DNA from: Pogostemon cablin
Taxonomy: Eukaryota > Streptophyta > Magnoliopsida > Lamiales > Lamiaceae
DNA: 64,000 nt
Reading direction: 5' to 3'
NCBI GenBank assembly: GCA_023678885.1
Contig: CM043001.1
Span: 3,234,001-3,298,000 of the forward strand
Positions 24,193-34,905 of this stretch are shown piece after piece (positions within the stretch are counted from its first letter, which is position 1; each line of letters begins with the position of its first letter). The notes below the pieces were generated by a model. The model did not search any database. It saw only the letters and a program-made list of their open reading frames with translations, and was not told the origin of the DNA. The position numbers were made by a program, and so were the translations under genes.

Positions 24193-24912
24193 TGTTAAGT
24201 ATAGATCATGCATGCACAAGCTTACATGGTGATTTTTTGACAGGGTTCGACCAAGGTTCGACCAGAAGGTAAGGTCGAACCATGAGTGACGGGGTCGAAC
24301 CGATGAGAATCCAAAAACATGGCAGGGTTCGACCTAGGTTCGACCAGTAGGTTTGGTCGAACCATAAGTGTCGTGGTCGAACCAAATGTTAAACTGAAAC
24401 AGAATGTTCACTTGTTGCGGTTCGATCAGGGGTTCGACCAGGCATCAGGTCGAACCAATATGATGCATGTCAGTTTGGATCAGTATGAAGGACGAACCGA
24501 TAGATTGATGATATGGCAAGATTCTTGAGTTGTTGTTAGGTCAGTTACAACCGCATGCAACTAGCAAAACACGTGGGAAGCCTGCTGGTAGTTATGCATG
24601 CATAGTAACTATAAAAGGGAGCAGCAAACTTGGATCGATGATCATCTTCAACACATCATCTTCACATATCAGTTTTCAAGCATTAAGAATTAGGGTTTTC
24701 TGATAAGTGTGCTTGTAAGTTTTGTATCCATCATCATCATCATAGTGAATTCTTCTCCTTTAGAAAGTGGATGTAGATCAACATGATCGAACCACTATAA
24801 TTCTTGTCTTCCTTTTTTCTTCCTTTCAATTTTGGTTTGATTTAATATACAATTAGATATTAGGTTAGAGTGTGAGCAATTGAAGTTGATTAAGCTTGCT
24901 GCATTCATAAGA
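24193..24912 (+). repeat. 5' LTR of the copia element
   Basis: The LTR begins TGTTAAG and ends CATAAGA, so its terminal dinucleotides are TG and GA where TG and CA are usual. U3 (24240-24490) holds an array of GGTTCGACC and its complement GGTCGAACC. A TATA box, ACTATAAAAGGG, lies at about 24609. A CATCATCATCATCAT run lies at about 24728. Confidence 0.93.
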
Positions 24913-24914
24913 AT

Positions 24915-24923
24915 TGGCGCCGT
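24915..24923 (+). other. primer-binding site of the copia element
   Basis: TGGCGCCGT lies two bases after the 5' LTR. It matches the complement of the plant tRNA-Asp 3' end, not the initiator tRNA-Met site (TGGTATCAGAGC) common in copia elements. Confidence 0.65.
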
Positions 24924-24980
24924 CTGTGGAAAACCAAAATCAGAAGAAGAAGAAGACTCAGTGGAGAAGAAGAAGATCAA

Positions 24981-27900
24981 ATGGTTACCACAAAATTTGA
25001 TATTGAGAAGTTCACAGAGAAGGCAGACTTCAGCCTGTGGAGGATGAAGATGGAGGCCATTTTGGTTCAACAAGGTTTATCAGATGCCATTAAACCATTG
25101 TCTGAAGGTCAGATTGCAGGAGTTGATGCAGCTGCCATTGTAGCAGATCAAGAACAACAAACCAAGGCCAGAAGTGCTCTCATCTTGTGTCTTGGAGATA
25201 AGGCCCTAAGGGAGATTTCAAAAGAAGTTACTGCAAGAGGATTTTGGAAGAAACTGGAGGAGCTGTACATGGTTAAAAGTCTGGCCAACCGTTTATACAT
25301 GAAGCAGAAGTTGTACTCCTTCAAAGTATCAGAAGATAAGTCTATAATTGGTCAGTTAGATGAGTTTAACAAGATCATTGATGACTTAAAAAACATAGAT
25401 GTGGCTCTGTCAACTGAAGACAAGGCTGTCATTCTCATGTCAGCACTTCCAAAATCCTTTGAAGGTTTGAGAGACACTTTGTTGTTTGCTAATGCTGAAT
25501 CAATCTCCCTAGAGCAAGTGTTGTTGGCAGTTAAGGCAAAGATACTTCACAAGAATCCAGAACAACAAGCAAGTGCAGAAGGATTGACAGTGAAGAAACA
25601 GAACCAGTGGAGCAAGAACAACAAGAATAATAAGAGTAATGTTGATAAAAGGAAGCCAGAGAAGAACTATAGTGCATCAGCAGATGAAGGACATTACAAG
25701 AAGCAATGTTTCAAATGGAAAGTAATAGTAGCAAAGAAGATAGCTGAAAAGGGAGGAAATAAGAGGCCTCATGCAAATCAGGTAACAACAAATCAAGTTG
25801 CTACAGATTCTGATTTCATTGAAGCAATGTCTGTGTGTTCTAGTTCAGTTTTAGAAGAATGGGTTATGGATTCTGGATGTACTTTTCATATGACCTCTAG
25901 GAAAGATTGGTTTACTGAATTGAAGTCACAAGATAAAGGATCAGTAATGCTAGGTGATGATCATACTTGCAAGATTGTTGGAATTGGTTCTGTCAAACTT
26001 AGAATGTTTGATGGAAAAGTCAGAATGTTAAATAATGTTAGATATGTACCAAGTTTAAGAAGAAATCTAATATCTCTTGGAATGTTAGTTTCTTAAGGAT
26101 ATGAGTGCCATTTGAAAGGAAATACACTTGCTATCTTGAAAGGAAAGTTAGTAGTTGTTAAAGGATTCAAGAGGTCTGGTCTGTACTTCTTGGATGGTTC
26201 TGTAGTAACTGGACAAATTAATACAACTAAGGATGATAGTAGTGTTAACATTTGGCATGGGAGGCTTGGTCATATAAGTGAAAGAGGTTTACAAGAACTT
26301 GCAAGACAGAAGATTCTTGAGATCAGCTCAACCTGTAAGTTGGATCAATGTGAAGCTTGTATATTAGGAAAGGCAAAGAGATTACAATTTGGTGCAGCTG
26401 AACATAATACCAAAGCTAGGTTAGAATATGTTCACTCAGATCTTTGGGGACCTTCCAAGACTTCAACTATAGGAGGTGGAAAATACTTCATTTCATTCAT
26501 TGATGATTATTCAAGAAAGGTGTGGATTAAAATTCTGAAAACCAAGGAAGAAGCACTGTCAGTTTTTAAAGTATGGTTGACAGAAGTAGAACTACAAACT
26601 GGAAAAAAGGTCAAGTGCTTAAGAACAGACAATGGTCTTGAATTTGTGTCACATGAATTCAATAAGTTTTGTCAAGAGAAGGGTATTAAGAGGCACAAGA
26701 CAGTACCAGGTACTCCACAGCAAAATGGAGTGGCTGAGAGAATGAATCAGACACTTCTTGCAAGAGTTAGGTGTATGATGAGTAGTGGAGGTTTCTCAAA
26801 AGGTTTCTGGGGTGAGCTAGTATCTACTGCAGCTTACTTGATCAATTTGTCACCATGCAAGCACTCAAGTTTAAACCACCTGAAGAAGTGTGGTCTGGAA
26901 GGGTACCATATTACAATCATCTGAGGATTATTGGTTGTCTGGTGTATTCACATCAGAAACAAGATAAGTTAGATCCTAGAGCAATTAGGTGTGTGCTAGT
27001 AGGCTATCCTAAAGAGGTAAAAGGGTACAGACTATAGTGTTATGAGAATAACAAGTTCATAGTTAGTAGAGATGTTACATTCAATGAAGAAAGGATGCCT
27101 TTGTTGGAGAAAGGGTCCGATAAGGTGATAACTACTGATAAGTGTGAGTTTGAGGTGGAGCATGATGACAAAATAATTGTACAACATGGTCAAGATCATA
27201 GAGAGGACAATGTACCTGAAAAAATAGTTGCTGAAGAGAGGTCTGAGTCATCTGGTTCAAATGAAAGAAGAACTCTAAGTAGCTATCAATTGGTTAAGGA
27301 CAGATTGAGAAGGCAGATCAAAACACCTATAAGATACATAGAGGCAGATACTGTATCATATGCATTATATGTAGCATCAGATGTTGATGTCTATGAACCT
27401 AAGACATACTCAGAAGCAGTTTCAAGTAAGGAGAGTATGCATTGGTTGGATGCTATGGAAGAAGAGTTGCAATCTTTAAAAATGAACAATACTTGGATGA
27501 TTGTTGACAGACCTGCTAACCAGAAGCTTGTAGGTTGTAAATGGATATATAAGAAGAAACCAGTTACAAGCAAGGAAGGAGGAATAAGATATAAAGCCAG
27601 ACTTGTAGCAAGAGGATTTTCACAGCAAGAAGGTGTAGATTATAATGAAATTTTCTCACCAGTAGTTAAACACTGCTCAATAAGGATCTTACTGTCATTA
27701 GTTACTCAGCTGGATTTGGAATTACATCAGATGGATGTAACAACAGCTTTCTTGCATGGAAATTTAGATGAGAAGATTTATATGAAGATTCCTGAAGGTG
27801 TTAGTCTACAAGGAGCAGACTCAAAGGCTTGTTTATTACTTAAGTCACTATATGGTCTGAAGCAAAGTCCAAGATAATGGTATCTCAGGTTTGATGAGTA

Positions 27901-28957
27901 CATTACTTCTAATGGTTTTGTCAGAAGCATGTATGATAGTTGTGTGCACATAAGATGTGATAAGGGAAGCTATACTTATCTATTACTTTATGTAGATGAT
28001 ATACTGATAGCTTGCAGAGATATGATAGGAATCAATTCAGTAAAGGAGACTTTGAGAAAGGAGTTTGACATGAAAGATCTTGGTGAGGTAAGGATGATAC
28101 TTGGAATGCAAATAGAAAGGAACAGGTCAGTTGAATTGTTGAGGTTGTTTCAAGAGTCATACTTGGATAAAGTGCATAAGAGATATAATATGAATCTTTG
28201 TAAGAGTGCATCAGTACCAGTTAAGCAAGGTTTGAATCTGTCATCTCTTCAAGGGCCTCAAACAGATAAAGAAAGTTTTGAAATAAGTAAAATACCTTAT
28301 GCAAGTGCAGTAGGCAGTCTGATGTATGCTATGGTGTGTTGTAGACTAGACTTAGCTTATGTAATGAGTGTGATCAGTAGGTTTATGAGTGATCCTGGTC
28401 TAGTTCATTGGGATGCAGTAAAGTGGGCATTAAGGTATGTTAGAGGAACTATGTCAGTTGGATTGAAGTTCCAGAAGCAAGATGTTTTGGATGAGGCTGT
28501 TATTGGTTATGTGGATGCAGATTATGCAGCTAACATTGATAGAAGAAAGTCCTTGACAGGTTATGTGTTCAATTTATTTGGCACAGCAATAAGTTGGAAG
28601 GCTACACATCAACACATTGTAGCACTTTCAACCACAGAGGCAGAATTTGTTGCTCTCACAGAAGCAATCAAGGGGGGTGTTTGGTTAGTTGGAATTTTGG
28701 GAGAGTTTGGTGTTCAGCAAGACACTATTGAAGTGTTTTGTGATAACTAAAGTGATGTACATCTCTCAAAGCATCAAGGATATCATGAAAGGACTAAACA
28801 TATTGATGTGAGACTCTATTTCATAAGAGATATGATAGAGGAGAAACTAGTTGCTGTAAAAAAGATTAAGACAGCTGAGAATCCTGCTGATATGTTTACC
28901 AAGGCTCTATCTATTCAAAAGTTTGAATTGTGTAAGAGTCTTAATGGTATTTTCTAA
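24981..28957 (+). pseudogene. copia gag-pol polyprotein, interrupted by stops and a frameshift
   Basis: Gag begins at 24981 (ATGGTTACCACAAAATTTG); the UBN2-type core includes FSLWRMKMEAILVQQGL. Its zinc knuckle is incomplete: only the GHYKKQC half remains. Protease follows with WVMDSGCTFHM (near 25860). Integrase carries the HHCC region (WHGRLGH, CEACILGK) and a DDE-type core (HSDLWGP, RTDNGLEF, NGVAERMNQ). Reverse transcriptase has GCKWIYKKK and YVDD (27989-28000). RNase H has GYVDADYA and ALSTTEAEF, ending with NPADMFTKAL. Breaks are: stop 26094-26096, a frameshift near 26850-26870, stop 27035-27037, stop 27875-27877 and stop 28748-28750. The final stop is at 28955-28957. The element cannot make a full polyprotein. 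Confidence 0.92.
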
Positions 28958-29047
28958 AGATGGAGGAAGAAAGGTGGGCTGCAGCCTGTAATTGCAGCAA
29001 GGTAGAGAAGTGTTACTTGTGGTAATGTATGGTCTAAGGTGGAGATT

Positions 29048-29767
29048 TGTTAAGTATAGATCATGTATGCACAAGCTTACATGGTGATTTTTTGACAGGG
29101 TTCGACCAAGGATCGACCAGAAGGTAAGGTCGAACCATGAGTGAAGGGGTCGAACCGATGAGACTTCAAAAACATGGCAGAGTTCGACCTAGGTTCGACC
29201 AGTAGGTTTGGTCGAACCATAAGTGTCGTGGTCGAACCAAATGTTAAACTGAAACAGAATGTTCACTTGTTGCGGTTCGATCAGGGGTTCGACCTGGCAT
29301 CAGGTCGTACCAATATGTTGCATGTCAGTTTGGATCAGTATGAAGGACGAACCGATAGATTGATGACATGGCAAGATTCTTGAGTTGTTGTTAGGTCAGT
29401 TACAACCGTATGCAACTAGTAAAACACATGGGAAGTCTGCTGGTAGTTATGCATGCATAGTAACTATAAAAGGGAGCAGCAAACTTGGAACGATGATCAT
29501 CTTCAACACATCATCTTCACATATCAGTTTTCAAGCATTAAGAATTAGGGTTTTCTGATAAGTGTGCTTGTAAGTTTTGTATCCATCATCATCATCATAG
29601 TGAATTCTTCTCCTTTAAAAAGTGGATGTAGATCAACATGATCGAATCACTATAACTCTTGTCTTCTTTTTTTCTTCCTTTCAATTTTGGTTTGATTTAA
29701 TATACAATTAGATATTAGGTTAGAGTGTGAGCAATTGAAGTTGATTAAGCTTGTTGCATTCATAAGA
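29048..29767 (+). repeat. 3' LTR of the copia element
   Basis: Same length as the 5' LTR (720 bp) with about 20 scattered substitutions and no indel noticed. The same TG...GA ends are present, so the unusual end was in the element when it inserted. Confidence 0.93.
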
Positions 29768-29960
29768 GAATCCAACCACAATCTCTCAAGGCATGATTTA
29801 TAGTTTCATTTTCAATACCAAAATTCATGCATATTGGGTTGATATCAACAAAACGGCTTATAAAATTAATTGGAGATAGCAAGATGTTATATATTACACA
29901 CCAAACAAATATGTTAATGTTAGGCATTATGTTTAAACTCCATGCATTACTCCACTTTGC

Positions 29961-30680
29961 ATTGTGTTAATTTAAATATTTAGCTTATAAGAAGAGTTAG
30001 TTTAATCCATCTGCAATGGTAAATTCATGAACATTAAACTTTAGCTTTAGTGTGTGCAAAATCGTAATATCGTATTCTATATAATTATATCGTCAAAAGG
30101 TTTTCTTGTGAATTGTCAAATTCCAAATATATTAATTGATTCCACTCATGAAAATCATAGCATAAAGGCTCTAATCAAGCTCTAAGACATGCTCAATAAT
30201 GAGAGTTCAAAAAAAAATAGATAAATAAAAAATCACTGACTATTTTCTTATAAAGTTAATATAAAAATCCTAATTTTTATAGGAAAACACTCAGAAATTT
30301 TTCGTGCTCAACGTCTCACAACTTTGTCAGTATATTATATTTTAAATTCATTTATAATTAAATGATTTAATTTATATGTATTCAAGTGATATAGTAATAT
30401 TTCACTTCTACAGTCTAAGGATTAGTATTTATCTTTATAAATTTAATACTATTATCTTCTTAATCTCAATCCATTAGAAATTAAATCCAATGAATTATAA
30501 TGTTCATCCAAGACATTTAATTGTTTTTCTTGAAAAATCAAAAGTATAAATTTTATACTAAATAACGTATTATTAATAAATAAAGATATAAAAATCAAAT
30601 CGAGTTAGATCTTAGCGCATAGACGTAAAATTAGTCCCAATTATAATAGGTGAATGGAGTATCTTACTAACACATCTTAA
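29961..30680. other. AT-rich intergenic DNA
   Basis: No gene or clear repeat. Confidence 0.35.
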
Positions 30681-30799
30681 TTCGTTTACTAAACACATTG
30701 AGTTAGATAAAATAAAATTTTCAAAAAGTTGTTAATTTCAGGGTGTTGGTAAATAAAAAATTGCAAGTGAGATATGAATAATGAATGTGAAGTTAAGCC

Positions 30800-31901
30800 A
30801 CATAAAATAGAATAAAATAATAAAAAAGGAAAAGAAAGGGGGCGGGGGGTAATAGGGTAAAGTACAAAATAGGAAGGAAAAAAGGGGAAGAAGTTTTGAC
30901 CTAAATACCCATCTCCAACTGCATTGCAAGCGCCTCTCGACCTTCGCAACCCTTCTCTCTCTTTCCCCAATTTCCCTTTTCTCTCCTTCCCTTCTTCTAC
31001 CCCTTTCTTTACCCGCCACTTTCAAATTCCCCCCTCTCTCTACTCTCATAAACCTTCAAAGAATTTTTCAATTTTTATGGCATGATCACCACGATGATGC
31101 ACTATTTGCTGGATCAACTTTTCTGGGGTTTCTTGATTCATGCTCTGCTCAAGACTCCAAATTGATGAGCCCCCAGATTTTTTTTTAAGGTATGGATTGG
31201 TGCTGTTGAATTTCTCTCTTTGATTGTTGGTGGGGTTTGATCATTGAGTTTTTATTTATCTGTTTGTTGGTTTGTGGATGGAATTATGTTGGTTTCCAGT
31301 GTGATCGACTTCTGTTTGTGTTGTTGGGCTTGCTTGGAGGTTGATGATTGAACTAGTTTCTTGGTTGGAAGGGAATCTGATTTCTTTGCTGAAGTTAAGG
31401 GGGTTTGATTTTCTGCTAGTTGTTATGGGATGTTATTTATGCTTGTTGTAATGTCTGCAATCTTGCTGGTTTTGATTTTTTTGGTCAAGAGTGAATGTTT
31501 TAGGGTATTATCATGTTGAATTCCCACTAAATCACTGAATCTAATGCAATATGTTGTGCTGAATCTATGTCCAAGTTTATGTTTTGGGTTGCTGCAATGG
31601 TTTTTCTTTACTGTATTTGATGGTTTGCCGGTGGTATAAAGATGCTATGTGTTTCGATTGGGGAGGGTTTATTATGGAATAGAATTGATGCTTGTGATGA
31701 GGTCAAGAACCTTACTGATTTTGGTTCACTGCACTATCGGGTTGAATTTGGTTGGATTTCACTTGAAACGCATGTGCTTACTTCCTTTATTAAGTTAATG
31801 ATCAAGGCATGTCCATAATTGCTTGTGTGGCTTTTCCTTCTAAATTGTAGATTCCGTATAATTGATCATGTGGTGACAATTGACATGAACAGAAGTGATT
31901 A
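30800..31901 (+). promoter_or_regulatory. promoter, 5' UTR and 5'-UTR intron of the MUSTANG-like gene
   Basis: A TCTCTC-rich stretch (30945-31045) suggests a TC-rich core promoter and leader. A probable 5'-UTR intron runs from 31190 (AAG|GTATGG) to 31892 (AACAG|AAGTG), placing the splice junction nine bases before the start codon. Upstream ATGs occur in the first leader exon: ATGGCATGA at 31077 and a 27-codon frame at 31082-31165. Confidence 0.55.
31082..31165 (+). other. candidate upstream ORF (27 codons) in the MUSTANG-like leader
   Basis: Starts ATGATCACC and ends TGA, within the first leader exon. It overlaps the end of a two-codon minimal frame, ATGGCATGA. It could reduce translation of the main frame if the leader is as I place it. 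Peptide conservation is unknown. Confidence 0.35.
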
Positions 31902-34097
31902 ATGGCAAACCACGACGTGCTTCTTGGACAAAATAACAATGGAGCTCTTGGCCATAGCCAGCCAGTTGTTCTGAACCGCAATCATAACATAGTTATAGCT
32001 CAAAACCGTGGAATGGAGATGGGGCAGGCTCATGAGCAAGATACCAGGTTGGGACTCAGTGATGACGGTCAGGTTGATGATGTTCATGAATATGAATTGG
32101 AGAATGGCTTGGCGATGGAGGAGAAACCGGAGCATGAGATCCAGGATGTGCATTTACATGGAGGAAACAGTGAGTTGGATATAGACGATCACAATGAGTT
32201 GGTTGTCTCTGGGAGCCAAGAACTTGATGAGAATCTAGAATTGGCAGTGATTCAACACGACGACATGGGTATAGACTCTGTGCATGATATGAACCTCCAC
32301 CAGGCTCTGGTGCTTACCCCGTCTCAAGTTCTACAGCAGAGAACTCTTGCTATTAGCCCCAACTATGAACTTCATGTTGGGCAAGAATTCCCCGATGTCA
32401 AAGCTTGTCGGAGGGCTTTGAGGGACACTGCTATTGCCCTGCACTTTGAAATGCAGACCATAAAATCTGATAAAACTCGATTCACCGCCAAGTGTGCGAG
32501 TGACGACTGCCCTTGGCGCATTCATGCTGCTAAGCTTCCTGGTGTACCAACTTTCACAATCAGGACCATCAATGATACCCATAGCTGTGGAGGAATTGCT
32601 CATCTTGGGCATCAGCAGGCATCAGTTCAGTGGGTTGCCAACTCTGTAGAGCAACGTCTTAGGGAGAACCCTAATTGCAAGCCTAAAGAGATCTTGGAAG
32701 AGATTCATAGAGTTCATGGTATCACTTTGTCTTACAAGCAAGCTTGGCGCGGAAAGGAAAGGATTATGGCTGCTATGCGTGGATCGTTTGAAGAGGGCTA
32801 CCGTCTCCTCCCACCATATTGTGAGCAAGTCAAGCGTACTAACCCAGGGAGCATTGCATCTGTTTATGGAAATCCTACGGATAACTGCTTTCAGCGTCTC
32901 TTCATTGCGTTCCAGGCATCAATATATGGTTTCCTAAACGCTTGTCGTCCGCTACTTGGGCTTGATAGAACATTCTTAAAGAGCAAATACCTTGGTACCT
33001 TGCTTCTGGCCACAGGTTTTGATGGGGATGGTGGACTTTTCCCATTGGCTTTTGGTGTTGTGGACGAGGAGAATGATGAGAATTGGATGTGGTTTCTATC
33101 AGAGCTTCATAACCTTCTTGAGATCAATACTGAGAACATGCCAAGGCTTACTATATTGTCAGATAGGCAAAAGGGCATTGTGGATGGCGTCGAGGCCAAT
33201 TTTCCCACTGCTTTCCACGGCTTCTGCATGCGCCATTTGAGTGAAAGCTTTCGGAAAGAATTCAACAATTCGATGCTCGTTAACCTTCTGTGGGACGCTG
33301 CCCATGCGCTCACTGTGATTGAGTTTGAAGCCAAAATTCTAGAGATTGAAGAGGTTTCTCAAGATGCAGCGTACTGGATTCGCCGGATCCCCCCTCGTTT
33401 ATGGGCCACAGCTTATTTCGAGGGGACGAGGTTCGGACATCAGACAGCAAATATAGTTGAATCTCTGAATTCTTGGATTTTGGAAGCCTCAGGTCTACCA
33501 ATCATCCAAATGATGGAATGCATCAGACGGCAGCTGATGACTTGGTTCAATGAACGTCGAGAGACCAGTATGCAGTGGACGTCCATCCTCGTCCCAAGTG
33601 CAGAGAGACGAGTCGCTGAGGCCCTTGAGCGTGCGCGTACCTATCAGGTTCTTCGTGCTAATGAAGCTGAGTTTGAGGTCATCTCCCACGAGGGAACAAA
33701 CATTGTGGACATACGCAACCGTTGCTGTCTCTGTCGAGGATGGCAGCTGTACGGCCTACCTTGTGCGCACGCCGTTGCTGCTCTGCTCTCCTGCAGGCAA
33801 AACGTCCATCGTTTCACGGAGAGCTGTTTCACTGTTGCCACCTACAGAAAGACCTATTCTCAAACCATACACCCTATTCCAGACAAAACACTCTGGAATG
33901 AGATGTCTGAAGGAGATCAGGATGCCAGTAATTCAATGGAAATGATCATCAATCCACCAAAATCACTGCGGCCACCTGGGCGGCCCAGGAAGAAGCGCGT
34001 TAGAGCAGAGGATCGCGGTCGCGTGAAGCGTGTTGTACATTGTAGCCGGTGCAATCAGACGGGGCACTTCCGGACGACGTGCGCCGCCCCGATCTGA
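31902..34097 (+). CDS. MUG: MUSTANG-type domesticated Mutator (MULE) transposase
   Basis: This is an intact 731-codon single coding exon. The acidic N-terminal third (1-150) is followed by a MuDR-type DNA-binding region (about 155-235, CASDDCPWRI then THSCGG). The MULE transposase core (about 340-530) has candidate catalytic residues D355 (GLDRTF), D421 (ILSDRQ) and E520 (NIVESLN). A SWIM zinc finger has C609-x-C611...C621-x-H623 (YGLPCAHAVAAL). An AT-hook-like RPPGRPRKKR lies at 690-699, and a CCHC knuckle C714-x2-C717-x4-H722-x4-C727 near the end. MUSTANG proteins are ancient host genes derived from MULE transposases, needed for normal growth and flowering in Arabidopsis, nuclear and probably transcriptional. 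No terminal inverted repeats or target duplication flank the gene, and the frame is undamaged; both fit domestication. Confidence 0.88.
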   Translation: MANHDVLLGQNNNGALGHSQPVVLNRNHNIVIAQNRGMEMGQAHEQDTRLGLSDDGQVDDVHEYELENGLAMEEKPEHEIQDVHLHGGNSELDIDDHNELVVSGSQELDENLELAVIQHDDMGIDSVHDMNLHQALVLTPSQVLQQRTLAISPNYELHVGQEFPDVKACRRALRDTAIALHFEMQTIKSDKTRFTAKCASDDCPWRIHAAKLPGVPTFTIRTINDTHSCGGIAHLGHQQASVQWVANSVEQRLRENPNCKPKEILEEIHRVHGITLSYKQAWRGKERIMAAMRGSFEEGYRLLPPYCEQVKRTNPGSIASVYGNPTDNCFQRLFIAFQASIYGFLNACRPLLGLDRTFLKSKYLGTLLLATGFDGDGGLFPLAFGVVDEENDENWMWFLSELHNLLEINTENMPRLTILSDRQKGIVDGVEANFPTAFHGFCMRHLSESFRKEFNNSMLVNLLWDAAHALTVIEFEAKILEIEEVSQDAAYWIRRIPPRLWATAYFEGTRFGHQTANIVESLNSWILEASGLPIIQMMECIRRQLMTWFNERRETSMQWTSILVPSAERRVAEALERARTYQVLRANEAEFEVISHEGTNIVDIRNRCCLCRGWQLYGLPCAHAVAALLSCRQNVHRFTESCFTVATYRKTYSQTIHPIPDKTLWNEMSEGDQDASNSMEMIINPPKSLRPPGRPRKKRVRAEDRGRVKRVVHCSRCNQTGHFRTTCAAPI

Positions 34098-34905
34098 GGA
34101 GAGGATAGGCAGGCAGGCAGGCAGCAATAAACTTGGGATCAGCCCTCACTTACTCACCTGTGCAGTAAAGTAAAGTAATTCTTCTGAGACTTCTTGTTTA
34201 ATATTATTGTTTAAAGAGTTTGATATTTAGTTGAGGTTGCAACATTGTTCTAAGTAGATATGATATTCAACTGTTTGATTTGGTATAATTAATGTGCAAT
34301 ACAAGAGTGTTTTCAATTACAACCTCTCTCACTCTCTCTGCTGTATATAATCCTCTTAAATTCTGTATCAATTAAATTCATCTTGCATTAATTCAGTCAT
34401 TAATTATTCACACCTCAATGGTACATTTATCCACAAATCTGCACAAAGTTCGACGCTGATCATTAAGATTATGTACCCCCCACCCCCATCCCAAACACTT
34501 GGAATAGCTTAAATAACCACCACCATAATAATTATAAAAATCACTACATTTGTATTAATTGGTAGATGTTAAGTTTTAGATATACTTTTAGCTAAATTTT
34601 AGTCCGTTCCTGAAACATACGCATTTTTCCATTTAGTCAGTCTCAATACAAAGTATGCATTTCCTCTTTTAGTAAAGAGAATCACACATGTTAATTATTT
34701 CTCTCTCCATAGGCCCACACATTATATTAATACACCTACTCACTTTACATTAATACTCCACTACACATTAAAATATTATACTCTTTAATCAACGTGCAAA
34801 AAGCAAACACCCACGTTTTAACGGGACTGTAAATTGTGTAAATATCTTATTAAGGGTATTATTTTATTTTTTGTGGGGACCACTCAACTAAAAAAAGAAA
34901 AGGCT
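34098..34905. other. MUSTANG-like 3' UTR and intergenic DNA
   Basis: A GCAGGCAGGCAGGCAGC run (about 34111-34125) lies just after the stop codon. The stretch 34670-34850 resembles a degraded Stowaway-like interior (CTCTCTCCATAGGCCCACAC, CACTACACATTAAA). No gene is seen. Confidence 0.4.

Larger units (their letters stand above)
24193..29767 (+). mobile_element. Ty1/copia LTR retrotransposon, full length but defective
   Basis: The 5575-bp element has 720-bp LTRs at 24193-24912 and 29048-29767 and a 5-bp target duplication GAATC (24188-24192, 29768-29772). A tRNA-Asp-like primer-binding site (TGGCGCCGT, 24915-24923) follows the 5' LTR. A purine-rich tract (AAGGTGGAGATT, 29036-29047) precedes the 3' LTR. 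Domain order Gag, protease, integrase, reverse transcriptase, RNase H is that of Ty1/copia, and the Gag text resembles the Tork/Tnt1 group. By eye the LTRs differ at about 20 positions (near 3%), so the insertion is fairly young. It is inserted in a LINE relic. The polyprotein has several stops, so it is non-autonomous. Confidence 0.95.
23206..29960 (-). pseudogene. LINE-type relic (reverse-transcriptase zinc-binding and RNase H-like region), split by two insertions
   Basis: On the minus strand, 29960-29773 translates to a zinc-binding-like stretch (C..FGIENETINHALRDCGW). Skipping the copia element and one target copy, the frame runs on through NSPF.KYLTDEP, QDWVESLLKILDEDERSLVA and WRPPIGTRMKLNIDAF. 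These are the zf-RVT plus RNase H-like motifs of plant non-LTR elements. After the hAT insertion it resumes with a stretch matching the rest of the RNase H domain (EVEVKETLALKRGLDIA, then ETDSQIVVNYL). Stops and frame breaks show it is dead. The actual relic is 23206-23380, 23824-24187 and 29773 to about 29960. Confidence 0.65.

Noticed and set aside
24319..24528. 69-residue frame present in both copia LTRs
   Set aside because: Its retention simply reflects the duplication of the LTR; no protein-like features and the B-box-like palindromes explain its composition.
30738..31049. Minus-strand frames upstream of the MUSTANG-like gene
   Set aside because: Low-complexity Arg/Glu or Phe-rich translations of the TC-rich promoter and leader.
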